Notes: generated by a model not told the origin, from the sequence alone. A stretch of 7,098 nucleotides of DNA from Clostridia bacterium (GCA_900757025.1 CAAEMG010000107.1:1-7098); one strand, 5' to 3'; positions 1 to 6,725 are shown, counted from the first letter of the stretch. Numbers and translations are program-made.

Positions 1-1
1 T

Positions 2-436
2 ATAATAGGCACAGGCGGATATGAAGAAGAACTTAAAAAATATACAGCCGAAAAGAATATGAACGATACGATTATATTTACAGGTTTTATAAAAGATGTT
101 CGCCGTATGCTCGGCGTTATGGACGTGCAGGCAAACGCCTCATACGGAACGGAAGCCACAAGCCTTGCCCTTCTTGAAGGAATGAGCCTTGGAATACCTG
201 CTGTTGTAAGCAATTACGGCGGAAACCCAGGCGTTATAACAAGCGGAGAAAACGGCTACATATTTAAGCTTAAAGACAGTGCCGATATGGCAAAATACCT
301 TGAAAAGCTTTATGATGACAAAGATACTTATGAATATATGAAAAAGAGAGCTTTGGAAATATTCGGCGAAAAATTTACGGCTCAGATATATGCAGATAAT
401 ATATGCTCGGTATACAAAAGCGTTATGAAAGGATAA
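2..436 (+). CDS. GT4 family glycosyltransferase, C-terminal part (5' truncated by window edge)
   Basis: This is the C-terminal half of a GT-B fold, GT4-type glycosyltransferase whose start lies before the window. The open frame continues upstream of the first in-frame ATG (59) to the edge and reads IIGTGGYEEELKKY, the usual strand that opens the nucleotide-sugar binding domain, so ATG 59 is internal. Next come the FTGF segment and the family signature: TEATSLALLEGMSLGIPAVV contains an intact EX7E pair (E, seven residues, E), followed by SNYGGNPG and an NGYIF segment. The protein ends in a helical tail without a membrane segment, so it probably acts at the cytoplasmic face of the membrane. The donor sugar and acceptor cannot be read from this part. 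The next gene starts 5 nt after the stop, which places it in the same operon as csaB and tagA and suggests a role in building the same cell-wall polysaccharide. Confidence 0.9.
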   Translation: MIGTGGYEEELKKYTAEKNMNDTIIFTGFIKDVRRMLGVMDVQANASYGTEATSLALLEGMSLGIPAVVSNYGGNPGVITSGENGYIFKLKDSADMAKYLEKLYDDKDTYEYMKKRALEIFGEKFTAQIYADNICSVYKSVMKG

Positions 437-441
437 TTCGT

Positions 442-906
442 ATGGAAAAGAAAAAATTTAAAATTAATATTGTTGATATTATTATTGTTGTAATTATTAT
501 TGCTGCCTGTGCAATAGGTTATTCTCTTACACATAGGGAATCTGTTGTGGAAACAAAAAACATAAGATACACTGTTGAATTTATTGATAATCCTATAGGT
601 TTTGGCGAAAACATACATGAAGGCGACGAAATAACAGACAACATCAAAAACTATTATATGGGCAAGGTTGTTTCTGTGGAAAGTGTTCCGTATAAAAAAC
701 TTATAGAAGATAAAGAAGAAGTTATGTGGAAGGAAAGCGAAATAGAAGGCAGAGAAACCGAAATAGTTACTCTTGAGGCTCCTGTTACAGAAAGCGGAAG
801 TGATTTTAAAGTAAACGGATATTATACTGTTAAATCCGGCCTTGAAGTTGCGGCAAAAGGCCCCGGATATGCCGGAAGAGGCTATATACTGACAGTGGAA
901 AGATAA
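442..906 (+). CDS. Single-pass membrane protein, DUF4330-like (first of a tandem pair)
   Basis: A protein of 154 residues with a short lysine-rich N-terminus (MEKKKFK), one hydrophobic helix at about residues 8-28 (NIVDIIIVVIIIAACAIGYS) and an outward-facing, mostly beta domain. I chose ATG 442 over ATG 403 because AAAGGA (428-433) sits 8 nt upstream. The 403 start would add 13 charged residues that overlap the preceding gene. The external part has YTVEF, an EGD turn (NIHEGDEI) and GKVVSVES, then a second beta segment ending GRGYILTVE. This layout, including the NIVDIIIV start of the membrane helix, resembles DUF4330 proteins of Clostridia, whose function is unknown. The following gene has the same architecture, so the two look like an old duplication. 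Lying between glycosyltransferases, it may assist polymer assembly or export; that is inference. The family call is from memory of sequence pattern, with moderate certainty. Confidence 0.8.
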   Translation: MEKKKFKINIVDIIIVVIIIAACAIGYSLTHRESVVETKNIRYTVEFIDNPIGFGENIHEGDEITDNIKNYYMGKVVSVESVPYKKLIEDKEEVMWKESEIEGRETEIVTLEAPVTESGSDFKVNGYYTVKSGLEVAAKGPGYAGRGYILTVER

Positions 907-911
907 GGAGG
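904..911 (+). promoter_or_regulatory. Strong Shine-Dalgarno site of the second DUF4330-like gene
   Basis: TAAGGAGG overlaps the TAA stop of the upstream gene and lies 8 nt before ATG 920. It is the closest match to the consensus ribosome site in the window. It fixes the start and implies independent, efficient initiation on this gene within the polycistronic message. Confidence 0.85.
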
Positions 912-919
912 AGCCACAG

Positions 920-1411
920 ATGAAACTTGTTGATGAAAAAGGAAAAATATTCGGAAAATTTAATGTAATAGATTTATGTGTTGTTGTTATAGTTTTGATA
1001 CTTGCGGCAGGAACATATTATAAATTCGGTGTTATGGATAAAACAAGCACTGCGTCGGCTATGGAGCCTGTAACATACACGGTTAAGATAAATAAAATAC
1101 GTGACTATGTATTTAATAATGTAAAAGAAGGCGACACTCTTTACGATAAAACATCGGGCAATGCCATAGGAACAATTACAAAAATAGAAAGCCAGCAGGC
1201 AAAAGATTATGTAACTGTTGAGGACGGTCAGGTTAAACAGGCTCCTGTTGAAAACAGAGTTGATGTAACATTTACAGTTGAGGCAGAGGCAGTTGTAAAC
1301 GACAGCGGATATTTTGTAAACAGAACATATGAGCTTTTAAAAGGTTCTAAAAAGAAGTTTATGACAAAATATTTTGAATGTGACGGAAGTGTAGAAGAAA
1401 TTTTAGGGTGA
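920..1411 (+). CDS. Single-pass membrane protein, DUF4330-like (second of a tandem pair)
   Basis: A protein of 163 residues opening with MKLVDEKGKIFGKFNVIDL, the typical start I associate with DUF4330: a short cytoplasmic segment with DEKGK, then an NVIDL-type entry into one membrane helix at about residues 16-37. The rest should be extracytoplasmic and beta-rich. It aligns by eye with the preceding protein: YTVKI against YTVEF, NVKEGDTL against NIHEGDEI, IGTITKIES against GKVVSVES, and a later V-T-F/V-T-L beta segment. Outside these blocks the two differ greatly. The stop codon touches the next gene (TGA at 1409-1411, with candidate start codons at 1408, 1411 and 1417), so translational coupling is likely. 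The molecular function is unknown. Context suggests a membrane component of cell-wall polysaccharide assembly. Confidence 0.82.
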   Translation: MKLVDEKGKIFGKFNVIDLCVVVIVLILAAGTYYKFGVMDKTSTASAMEPVTYTVKINKIRDYVFNNVKEGDTLYDKTSGNAIGTITKIESQQAKDYVTVEDGQVKQAPVENRVDVTFTVEAEAVVNDSGYFVNRTYELLKGSKKKFMTKYFECDGSVEEILG

Positions 1412-1416
1412 TGGAT

Positions 1417-3645
1417 ATGAAAAAATATTCTATATTGATGGCACTTAACGGCTTGGATATAGGCGGTGCGGAAACACACGTTGTTGAGCTTAGCAAAGAG
1501 CTTGCAAGAAGAGGATACCGCATAGTTGTGGCTTCGGCAGGCGGAGTTTATGAAGAAGAGCTTCGCAAAGCAGGAATAAAGCACTACAAGGTACCCATGA
1601 ATAAAAGAAAAATAGGGGATATGAAAAAAGCATATTCTCTGTTAAAGAAAATAATTGTACAGGAAAAAATAGATATTGTACACGCCCATGCCAGAATACC
1701 TGGCTTTTTATGCGGTCTTATGCACAAAAAGCTTAAGTTTACATTTGTTACAACAGCTCACTGGGTATTTGATACAAGTAAAGGTCTTAAATATATTACA
1801 AACTGGGGACAAAGGTCTGTTGCCGTAAGCGATGACATAAAACAGTATCTTATAAATAATTATGGAATTAAAGCCGAAAACATATATGTAACAATAAACG
1901 GTATAGATACTGATAAGTTTTCTCCCGATAATAAAGGAGAAAGCGTTGTAAAAGAGCTTGGCCTTGGTGAAAACGAAAACAGAGTTGTTTATGTAAGCCG
2001 TATGGACGAAGACAGAGCCTTGGCTGCACAGCAGCTTATAGAAATAACCGAGAAACTTAATAAAAAAATAGATAATCTTAAAGTAATAATAGCCGGCGGC
2101 GGAAATGTTTGGGAAAAACTGAATGCCATGGCAAAAAAAGTAAATAAAAAAATAGGCAGAAAATGTATATATATGCTTGGTGCAAGAACCGACATAAACG
2201 AAATTGTTGCCTGCGGCAAGGTTTTTGTTGGCGTAAGCCGTGCGGCTCTTGAAGCAATGGCGGCGGAAAAGCCCGTTGTTGTTGCGGGAAATGAAGGATA
2301 TATAGGCGTTTTTGACGAAAATAAACTTGCTCTTGCACAGGAAAACAATTTCTGCTGCCGAGGATGCCAAATGAGTACACCGGAAAAACTTTATAAAGAT
2401 TTGGTATATCTTTTTAACGATATTGATGATGAAGGCAGAAAACACCTTGGCGAATATGGCAGAAGCGTTATTCAAAAGTATTATTCAGTAAAGAAAATGG
2501 CAGACGACTGTGTGCTTGCCTATAATTCGGCATATAACTATAACCACAGAAAGGTTTATAATGTGCTTATGTCGGGATATTACGGTTTTAATAATTCCGG
2601 CGATGATGCAATACTTCTTTCGATACACGCAAACCTTAAAAAACTCGGTGACAATATAAAAATTACAGTTCTTGCAAGTAATCCGGAAGAAACGGCAAAA
2701 AAATACGGCGTTGATGTTGTGGACAGATATAATGCCGTTAAGGTTTTGGAGGCTGTTAAAAAATGTGATGTGCTTTTAAGCGGAGGAGGCAGTCTTTTGC
2801 AGGACAGAACAAGCACACGTTCGATAGTTTATTATCTTTCTATAATAAAACTTGCAAAAATGATGGGCAAAAAAGTTATGCTCTATGCAAACGGAATAGG
2901 CCCTGTTGAAAAAACGAAAAACAGAAATCTGCTTAAAAATGTTGTAAATAAGGTTGACCTTATAACTTTAAGAGAGCAAAATAGCTTTGATGAACTTAGA
3001 AACATGGGTGTAAACAATAAAAGAGTGTTTGTTACGGCAGACCCTGTTTTCACAATGGAACCTGTTTCTAAGGAAAGGGCAAAAGAGCTTTTGAAAGCAG
3101 AAGAAATACCTACAGATAAGCCTATAGTAGGTGTTTCGGTAAGAAACTGGAAAAATCTTTCTTCTTTTACAACGGATTTGGCTGCCTTATGCGATAAAAT
3201 ACATGATAAACTTGGATGTGAAATAGTTTTTATACCTATGCAGCAGCCTAACGATTCTGTTATAAGCGAAAATGTAAGAAAAAACATGAAATCCAATTCA
3301 TATCTTATAAAAGAGAACTGTACACCACAGGAACTTATGGGTATAATAGGCACTATGGAGCTTGTAATAAGTATGCGTCTTCATACGCTTATTTTTGCGG
3401 CAAAAGAAAGAATACCTCTTTTAGGCTTTGTTTATGACCCTAAAATTGATTATTACTTAAATGAATTTGGTATGCCTTCCGGCGGAGAAGTTGGAAAGTA
3501 TGACATGAAGTCGGCCTTTGAAACAGTTAAAGATATAACCCAAAACAGGGAAAAGTATGTTGAAAGGCTTGACGAGGCTGCTTCAAAATTGGAAGAAAAG
3601 GCAAAGGAAAACGAAAAGTATTTAATAAAACTTTTGGAAGAATAG
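1417..3645 (+). CDS. csaB: Fused GT4-like glycosyltransferase and CsaB polysaccharide pyruvyl transferase
   Basis: A two-domain protein of 742 residues. Residues 1-375 form a GT4-like GT-B module: the N-terminal GLDIGGAETHVVELS motif (GGAE at 16-19), HAHARIPG at 89-96, NGID, and ALEAMAAEKPVVVAG around 277-291. Residues 383-742 form a complete CsaB domain: MSGYYGFNNSGDDA at its start, SGGGSLLQD at 455-463, YANGIGPV, RLH at 654-656 and GFVYDPK from 670. CsaB moves a pyruvyl group from phosphoenolpyruvate onto N-acetylmannosamine of the secondary cell-wall polymer, creating the ligand for SLH-domain surface proteins. CsaB alone is usually about 360-370 residues, so this is a fusion of two full modules. 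Three starts are possible: GTG 1408, ATG 1411 and ATG 1417. I prefer 1417 because AGGGTGAT (1405-1412) pairs with the 16S tail at a usable distance and MKKYSILM is a natural GT start. The first glutamate of the GT EX7E motif is missing, and a CCRGC cluster occurs at 313-317. There is no membrane segment. Confidence 0.9.
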   Translation: MKKYSILMALNGLDIGGAETHVVELSKELARRGYRIVVASAGGVYEEELRKAGIKHYKVPMNKRKIGDMKKAYSLLKKIIVQEKIDIVHAHARIPGFLCGLMHKKLKFTFVTTAHWVFDTSKGLKYITNWGQRSVAVSDDIKQYLINNYGIKAENIYVTINGIDTDKFSPDNKGESVVKELGLGENENRVVYVSRMDEDRALAAQQLIEITEKLNKKIDNLKVIIAGGGNVWEKLNAMAKKVNKKIGRKCIYMLGARTDINEIVACGKVFVGVSRAALEAMAAEKPVVVAGNEGYIGVFDENKLALAQENNFCCRGCQMSTPEKLYKDLVYLFNDIDDEGRKHLGEYGRSVIQKYYSVKKMADDCVLAYNSAYNYNHRKVYNVLMSGYYGFNNSGDDAILLSIHANLKKLGDNIKITVLASNPEETAKKYGVDVVDRYNAVKVLEAVKKCDVLLSGGGSLLQDRTSTRSIVYYLSIIKLAKMMGKKVMLYANGIGPVEKTKNRNLLKNVVNKVDLITLREQNSFDELRNMGVNNKRVFVTADPVFTMEPVSKERAKELLKAEEIPTDKPIVGVSVRNWKNLSSFTTDLAALCDKIHDKLGCEIVFIPMQQPNDSVISENVRKNMKSNSYLIKENCTPQELMGIIGTMELVISMRLHTLIFAAKERIPLLGFVYDPKIDYYLNEFGMPSGGEVGKYDMKSAFETVKDITQNREKYVERLDEAASKLEEKAKENEKYLIKLLEE

Positions 3646-3656
3646 GGACTGATATT

Positions 3657-4385
3657 ATGAGAAAAACTACAAGTATTATGGGAGTTCCATTTGATGTAAT
3701 AAAAATGGAGGATGCTTCAAACAAAATAATGAGTTTTTTTGACGACGGAGGAAGCCATATTATATGTACTCCAAACCCTGAAATAGTTATGGAGGCACAA
3801 AACGACAGCCGTCTTATGGATATACTTAAAGCGGCAGATTTGGTTGTTCCGGACGGAATAGGCGTTGTTTGGGCGTCAAAATTCAACAAGGTTAAAATTA
3901 CCGAAAGAGTTGCGGGATATGACCTTTGCCAGTCTCTTTTCAAAAAAATGGCTCAAAGCGGAAAAACAGTATACTTTTTCGGCGGAGCACCCGGTGTTGC
4001 CCATAAAGCTGCCGATAAAATGACATTAAAATATAAGGGGCTTAAAATAGTTGGCACAAGAAACGGATATTTTAATTCCACAGAAGAAAAAGAAATTATA
4101 AGAGAAATTAAAAAGGCTTCTCCCGATTTGCTTCTTGTTGGTCTTGGTGCACCAAAGCAGGAAAAATGGATATACGAAAACCTTAGATTTACAGGTGCAA
4201 AAGCTGCTATAGGTGTAGGCGGAAGTTTTGATGTAATGGCAGGAAACACAAAAAGAGCACCCAAAGTTTTCCAAAAACTTGGTCTTGAATGGTTCTACAG
4301 ACTTTTGTGCCAGCCTACAAGAATAGGCAGAATGATGAAGCTTCCCAAATTTGCTATAAAAGTTTTATTATCTAAAAAAGGATGA
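3657..4385 (+). CDS. tagA: WecB/TagA/CpsF family N-acetylmannosaminyltransferase (GT26)
   Basis: A 242-residue protein of normal length for the family. TagA-type enzymes move ManNAc from UDP-ManNAc onto undecaprenyl-PP-GlcNAc at the inner membrane face, making the linkage disaccharide of teichoic acids or the first repeat of cell-wall polymers. Visible marks in order are IMGVPFDV, CTPNPEIV with Thr38, VVPDGIGVVW with Asp66, YFFGG at about 106-110, GLGAPKQEKW at 162-171 and GVGGSFDVMAG from 186. Thr38 and Asp66 match the positions of the catalytic Thr and Asp described for Thermoanaerobacter TagA. The C-terminal WFYRLLCQPTRIGRM tail with several arginines corresponds to the appendage that closes the active site and touches the membrane. 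TAGGGA at 3643-3648, overlapping the csaB stop, lies 8 nt before the ATG. The adjacent csaB fits well, since CsaB modifies ManNAc residues in known polymers. The acceptor here is inferred. Confidence 0.93.
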   Translation: MRKTTSIMGVPFDVIKMEDASNKIMSFFDDGGSHIICTPNPEIVMEAQNDSRLMDILKAADLVVPDGIGVVWASKFNKVKITERVAGYDLCQSLFKKMAQSGKTVYFFGGAPGVAHKAADKMTLKYKGLKIVGTRNGYFNSTEEKEIIREIKKASPDLLLVGLGAPKQEKWIYENLRFTGAKAAIGVGGSFDVMAGNTKRAPKVFQKLGLEWFYRLLCQPTRIGRMMKLPKFAIKVLLSKKG

Positions 4386-4390
4386 TTAAA

Positions 4391-5260
4391 ATGGCTTGCA
4401 GTGAAGAAACAAAGAAGTTTACTCAAAGATGGATTTATATTTTGTTCGGAACTTTTCTTATAGCGGTTTCCATAAATATGTTTTTTAAGCCAAACGATAT
4501 TATAGTTGGCGGTTTTTCGGGCCTTGGAATATTAACCGAAAAACTGTTGGGCATAAAGGTTTCGGTTTTGAACATCGTTTTGAATATTCCTCTTTTTTTT
4601 CTGGCGTATAAAAGGCTTGGAAAAAGATATGTTATAGACACTGCCATAGCAACGGTTTTGTTTTCTGTTCTTCTGGAATATGTTAATTTTTTGCCGGAAG
4701 TAAAAGATGATTTACTTTTGGCAGCTGTTTTTGGCGGAATTATAGACGGTGCCGGAGTGGGAATTGTTTTTAAAGGAAGAGGAAGCACGGGAGGAATAGA
4801 CCTTGTTTCCCTCATAATACACAGCTTTAAAAGAAATGTTCCTGTTTCTGCCGTTATGTTTACCATAAATTCAATGATAGTTTTGGCAGGTATGTATATT
4901 TTCGGCATGAACAAAGGAATGTATGCCATTATAGCGGTTTTTATATCTTCAAGGACAATAAGCATGGTTACATCGGGTCTTGCAATGTCAAAAATGGCTG
5001 TTATAGTTTCCGACAAAAGTTCGGTTATAGCACAGGAAATATTGAAAGAGCTTGACAGGGGAGTAACTTTTTTGAAAGGCGAAGGAGCATATACGGGAAA
5101 AAGCAAAAATGTGCTTTTGTGCGTTTTTTCAAGCAAAGAAACTGTTGCTCTTACGGATATAGTGAAAAAAACAGATCCGGCAGGTTTTATAATAATTACC
5201 GATGCAAAACTTGTTCTTGGTTCCGGATTTAAAAATTTGGAAGATAACGATGCCTTTTAA
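4391..5260 (+). CDS. YitT family membrane protein with C-terminal DUF2179 domain
   Basis: A 289-residue polytopic membrane protein. Five or six hydrophobic helices are visible at about residues 14-32, 52-72, 80-97, 107-127, 151-171 and 175-190, followed by a soluble DUF2179 domain at about 215-280. Family marks are FFKPNDIIVGGFSGLGIL after helix 1, GGIIDGAGVGIVFKGRGSTG in the middle, and GVTFLKGEGAYTGKSKNVLL then GFIIITDAKLVLGSGF in the tail. YitT proteins are widespread in Firmicutes and their substrate is not established. An ATG at 4382 overlaps the tagA stop, but it has the purine run directly against it. AAGGA at 4378-4382 lies 8 nt before ATG 4391, so I prefer 4391. It is the last gene before a terminator and probably belongs to the polysaccharide operon, possibly only by co-transcription. 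Confidence 0.9.
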   Translation: MACSEETKKFTQRWIYILFGTFLIAVSINMFFKPNDIIVGGFSGLGILTEKLLGIKVSVLNIVLNIPLFFLAYKRLGKRYVIDTAIATVLFSVLLEYVNFLPEVKDDLLLAAVFGGIIDGAGVGIVFKGRGSTGGIDLVSLIIHSFKRNVPVSAVMFTINSMIVLAGMYIFGMNKGMYAIIAVFISSRTISMVTSGLAMSKMAVIVSDKSSVIAQEILKELDRGVTFLKGEGAYTGKSKNVLLCVFSSKETVALTDIVKKTDPAGFIIITDAKLVLGSGFKNLEDNDAF

Positions 5261-5282
5261 ATAATTGGATATTTTTCATAAA

Positions 5283-5344
5283 GGAATATTTTGGTTTAAA
5301 TAGGTATTGATTACTATTTGATACACAAAATATTCCCTTTTTTT
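5283..5344 (+). terminator. Intrinsic terminator closing the polysaccharide operon
   Basis: GGAATATTTTG (5283-5293) is exactly complementary to CAAAATATTCC (5326-5336), giving an 11-bp outer stem. An inner stem AAATAG/CTATTT (5298-5303 with 5314-5319) extends it around a loop of about 10 nt. A run of seven T follows at 5338-5344. The stem is AT-rich but long, and it sits 22 nt after the YitT stop, where a terminator is expected. Only the plus strand has a clean T run, so it looks one-directional. Confidence 0.8.
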
Positions 5345-5348
5345 ATGT

Positions 5349-5416
5349 AAAAAAAATCGGAAAAATCAAAAAATTTAAAAAATGTCTTTTTTTTGTGGAT
5401 TTTTTCAAGATTTTTT
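5349..5416. other. Helically phased A/T tracts, probable intrinsic DNA bend
   Basis: Seven tracts of five to eight identical A or T bases occur in a row: A at 5349-5356, 5361-5365, 5368-5373 and 5377-5382, then T at 5387-5394, 5400-5405 and 5411-5416. The first and last tract centres are about 61 bp apart over six steps, averaging close to 10.2 bp, about one helix turn. Phased A-tracts are known to curve DNA. The stretch ends about 8 bp before the proposed -10 element, so it could act as an UP-like element or a binding site for a bending protein. Confidence 0.55.
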
Positions 5417-5432
5417 GGTATTATGTTATAAA
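5404..5432 (+). promoter_or_regulatory. Candidate extended -10 promoter for the regulator-ftsE unit
   Basis: TG (5424-5425), one base, then TATAAA (5427-5432) forms an extended -10 element with five of six matches to TATAAT. At 17 bp upstream only a weak -35 is seen (TTCAAG, 5404-5409, three of six matches), which is typical of extended -10 promoters. Initiation near 5438-5440 would give a leader of about 195 nt before ATG 5634. A second, weaker possibility nearer the gene is TAAACA (5555-5560) with TATAAA (5575-5580), but its 14-bp spacing is short. Confidence 0.45.
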
Positions 5433-5439
5433 GTAGTAT

Positions 5440-5633
5440 TTGTATATGGTAAATTTTAATAATTAAACTTTTAACAATTCGGTAAAAAAATTAATTGTTG
5501 GAATTTAACAAGACGCAATGCTTATTTTAATTTACGGGTGTATAAAATTCTGTTTAAACAGCACTGACGGAATATATAAAATTTCGGCAAAAAGCCTGTT
5601 TGCGGAAAAAGTATTTTAATATGGGGTGAACAT
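5440..5633 (+). other. Long AT-rich leader with inverted and direct repeats
   Basis: This is the untranslated stretch between the proposed start site and the regulator gene. It holds a possible 11-bp RNA stem with two G-U pairs (5469-5479 with 5493-5503, 13-nt loop), a direct repeat TTTAACAA (5470-5477 and 5504-5511), a perfect 12-bp palindrome CTGTTTAAACAG (5550-5561) and a small hairpin GGC-AAAAA-GCC (5586-5596). No known riboswitch class is recognisable to me. GGGGTGA (5623-5629) is the ribosome site of the next gene. Confidence 0.4.
5550..5561. promoter_or_regulatory. 12-bp perfect palindrome, candidate operator
   Basis: CTGTTTAAACAG reads the same on both strands and lies about 73 bp before the regulator start codon. 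The half-site CTGTTT occurs again at 5596-5601. Two-fold symmetric sites are expected for dimeric HTH regulators, so autoregulation by the downstream gene product is possible but unproven. In AT-rich DNA a 12-bp palindrome can also arise by chance. Confidence 0.3.
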
Positions 5634-6725
5634 ATGATTTCAAATCAGATTTTACAAAGCACCATCGACGGTCTTAAAAACATTACAAGAAAAGATTTAA
5701 GTGTCATTGAAAAAGAGGGAAAGGTTATTGCCACAACCGAAGAAGATATGGTAGGACGCCATATAGAAGGCATTGACAGCTTTGTAATTTCTCCGGCAGA
5801 CAGCCAGCTTGTTTTGGGATACCAGTATTTTAAGGTATACGACAACTCTGTTCCGGAGTATATTGTGCAGGTTAAAGGTGAAGACGAGGAAAGCTACAGA
5901 ATTGGCAAAATAACAGCCTTCCAAATTCAGAGCCTTCTTGTTGCTTACAAAGAAAGATATGACAAGGACAACTTTATCAAGAACCTTCTTCTTGACAACC
6001 TTCTTCTTGTAGATATCTACAGCAGAGCTAAAAAACTTCATATTGAAAACAATGTAAGAAGAATTGTTTATCTTATAGAAACAAATATAGACAAGGATAT
6101 GAACATTGTTGAAATAGTAAGAAATGTATTTCCTGCCAAAACAAAAGATTTTGTTACGGCTGTTGACGAACACTGCATTATACTTGTAAAAGAACTTCGT
6201 GACAAGGAAACAATGGAGGATGTTGAAAAAATAGCCAAAACAATAGCTGATACACTTGCGGCAGAAACAGGAACGAAGGTATTTATATCAATAGGTACAG
6301 CCGTAAACGACCTTAAAGACGTTTCACGTTCATATAAGGAAGCAAAAATGGCTATAGAAGTAGGCAGAATATTTGACGCCGACAAAAACATAGTAAACTA
6401 TGAACAGCTTGGCATAGGCAGACTTATTTATCAGCTTCCTATACCTCTTTGCAGAATGTTTATTAAAGAAGTTCTTCATGGTCTTACAATAGACGATTTT
6501 GATGAAGAAACATTGGCTACAGTAAGCAAATTCTTCGAAAATAACCTTAACGTATCCGAAACATCAAGACAGCTTTATATACACAGAAATACTCTCGTAT
6601 ACAGACTTGATAAACTTCAGAAAATGACAGGCCTTGACCTTAGAAACTTCGATGACGCAATAATTTTCAAGATTACTCTTATGGTAAGCAAATATATGCT
6701 TTTTATGGAAAAAATGACATACTGA
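5634..6725 (+). CDS. CdaR/PucR-like transcriptional regulator with diacid-recognition-like sensor
   Basis: A 363-residue soluble DNA-binding protein. Residues 1 to about 130 resemble the putative sugar-diacid recognition domain of CdaR: ILQSTIDGLKNITRKDLSVI, EGKVIATT and a VGRHIEG segment. Residues about 137-255 look like the degenerate GGDEF-like middle domain of the PucR/CdaR group, including FISIGTAVNDLKDVSRSYKE. Residues about 299-355 form the C-terminal PucR-type HTH: FFENNLNVSETSRQLYIHRN, then TLVYRLDKLQKMTGLDLRNF. Classical members activate genes for glycerate, galactarate or purine use in response to small acids. The ligand here is unknown and no sugar-acid genes are nearby. GGGGTGA lies 4 nt before the ATG. 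It is separated from the upstream operon by a terminator and from ftsE by only 35 nt with no visible terminator or promoter, so both are likely transcribed together. Complete and intact. Confidence 0.88.
   Translation: MISNQILQSTIDGLKNITRKDLSVIEKEGKVIATTEEDMVGRHIEGIDSFVISPADSQLVLGYQYFKVYDNSVPEYIVQVKGEDEESYRIGKITAFQIQSLLVAYKERYDKDNFIKNLLLDNLLLVDIYSRAKKLHIENNVRRIVYLIETNIDKDMNIVEIVRNVFPAKTKDFVTAVDEHCIILVKELRDKETMEDVEKIAKTIADTLAAETGTKVFISIGTAVNDLKDVSRSYKEAKMAIEVGRIFDADKNIVNYEQLGIGRLIYQLPIPLCRMFIKEVLHGLTIDDFDEETLATVSKFFENNLNVSETSRQLYIHRNTLVYRLDKLQKMTGLDLRNFDDAIIFKITLMVSKYMLFMEKMTY

Noticed and set aside
403..441. Upstream ATG 403 as the start of the first DUF4330-like protein
   Set aside because: It lies inside the preceding gene, lacks a ribosome site and adds 13 residues before the typical basic start. 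ATG 442 has AAAGGA 8 nt upstream.
4435..5136. Long antisense open frame of 233 codons opposite the YitT gene
   Set aside because: It mirrors the codon pattern of a well-recognised gene on the plus strand and shows no family motif. The same applies to the antisense frame at 1708-2475 and the other minus-strand frames.
5361..5405. A-tract/T-tract self-complementarity as a second terminator
   Set aside because: Possible stems consist almost only of A-T pairs with no GC core, and a better terminator lies just upstream. Phased curvature explains the pattern better.
5518..5619. A 33-codon open frame (MLILIYGCIKFC...) in the leader, ending 14 nt before the regulator ATG
   Set aside because: There is no ribosome site at a usable distance, codon use is unlike the neighbours, and a frame this short is not unusual by chance. 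It would become interesting only if conserved in relatives.
5982..6009. A 13-nt perfect direct repeat AACCTTCTTCTTG with a 15-nt period
   Set aside because: It lies inside the regulator gene and encodes NLLLD-NLLLV, part of a leucine-rich helix that I believe is ordinary in this family. No sign of a separate element or slippage.
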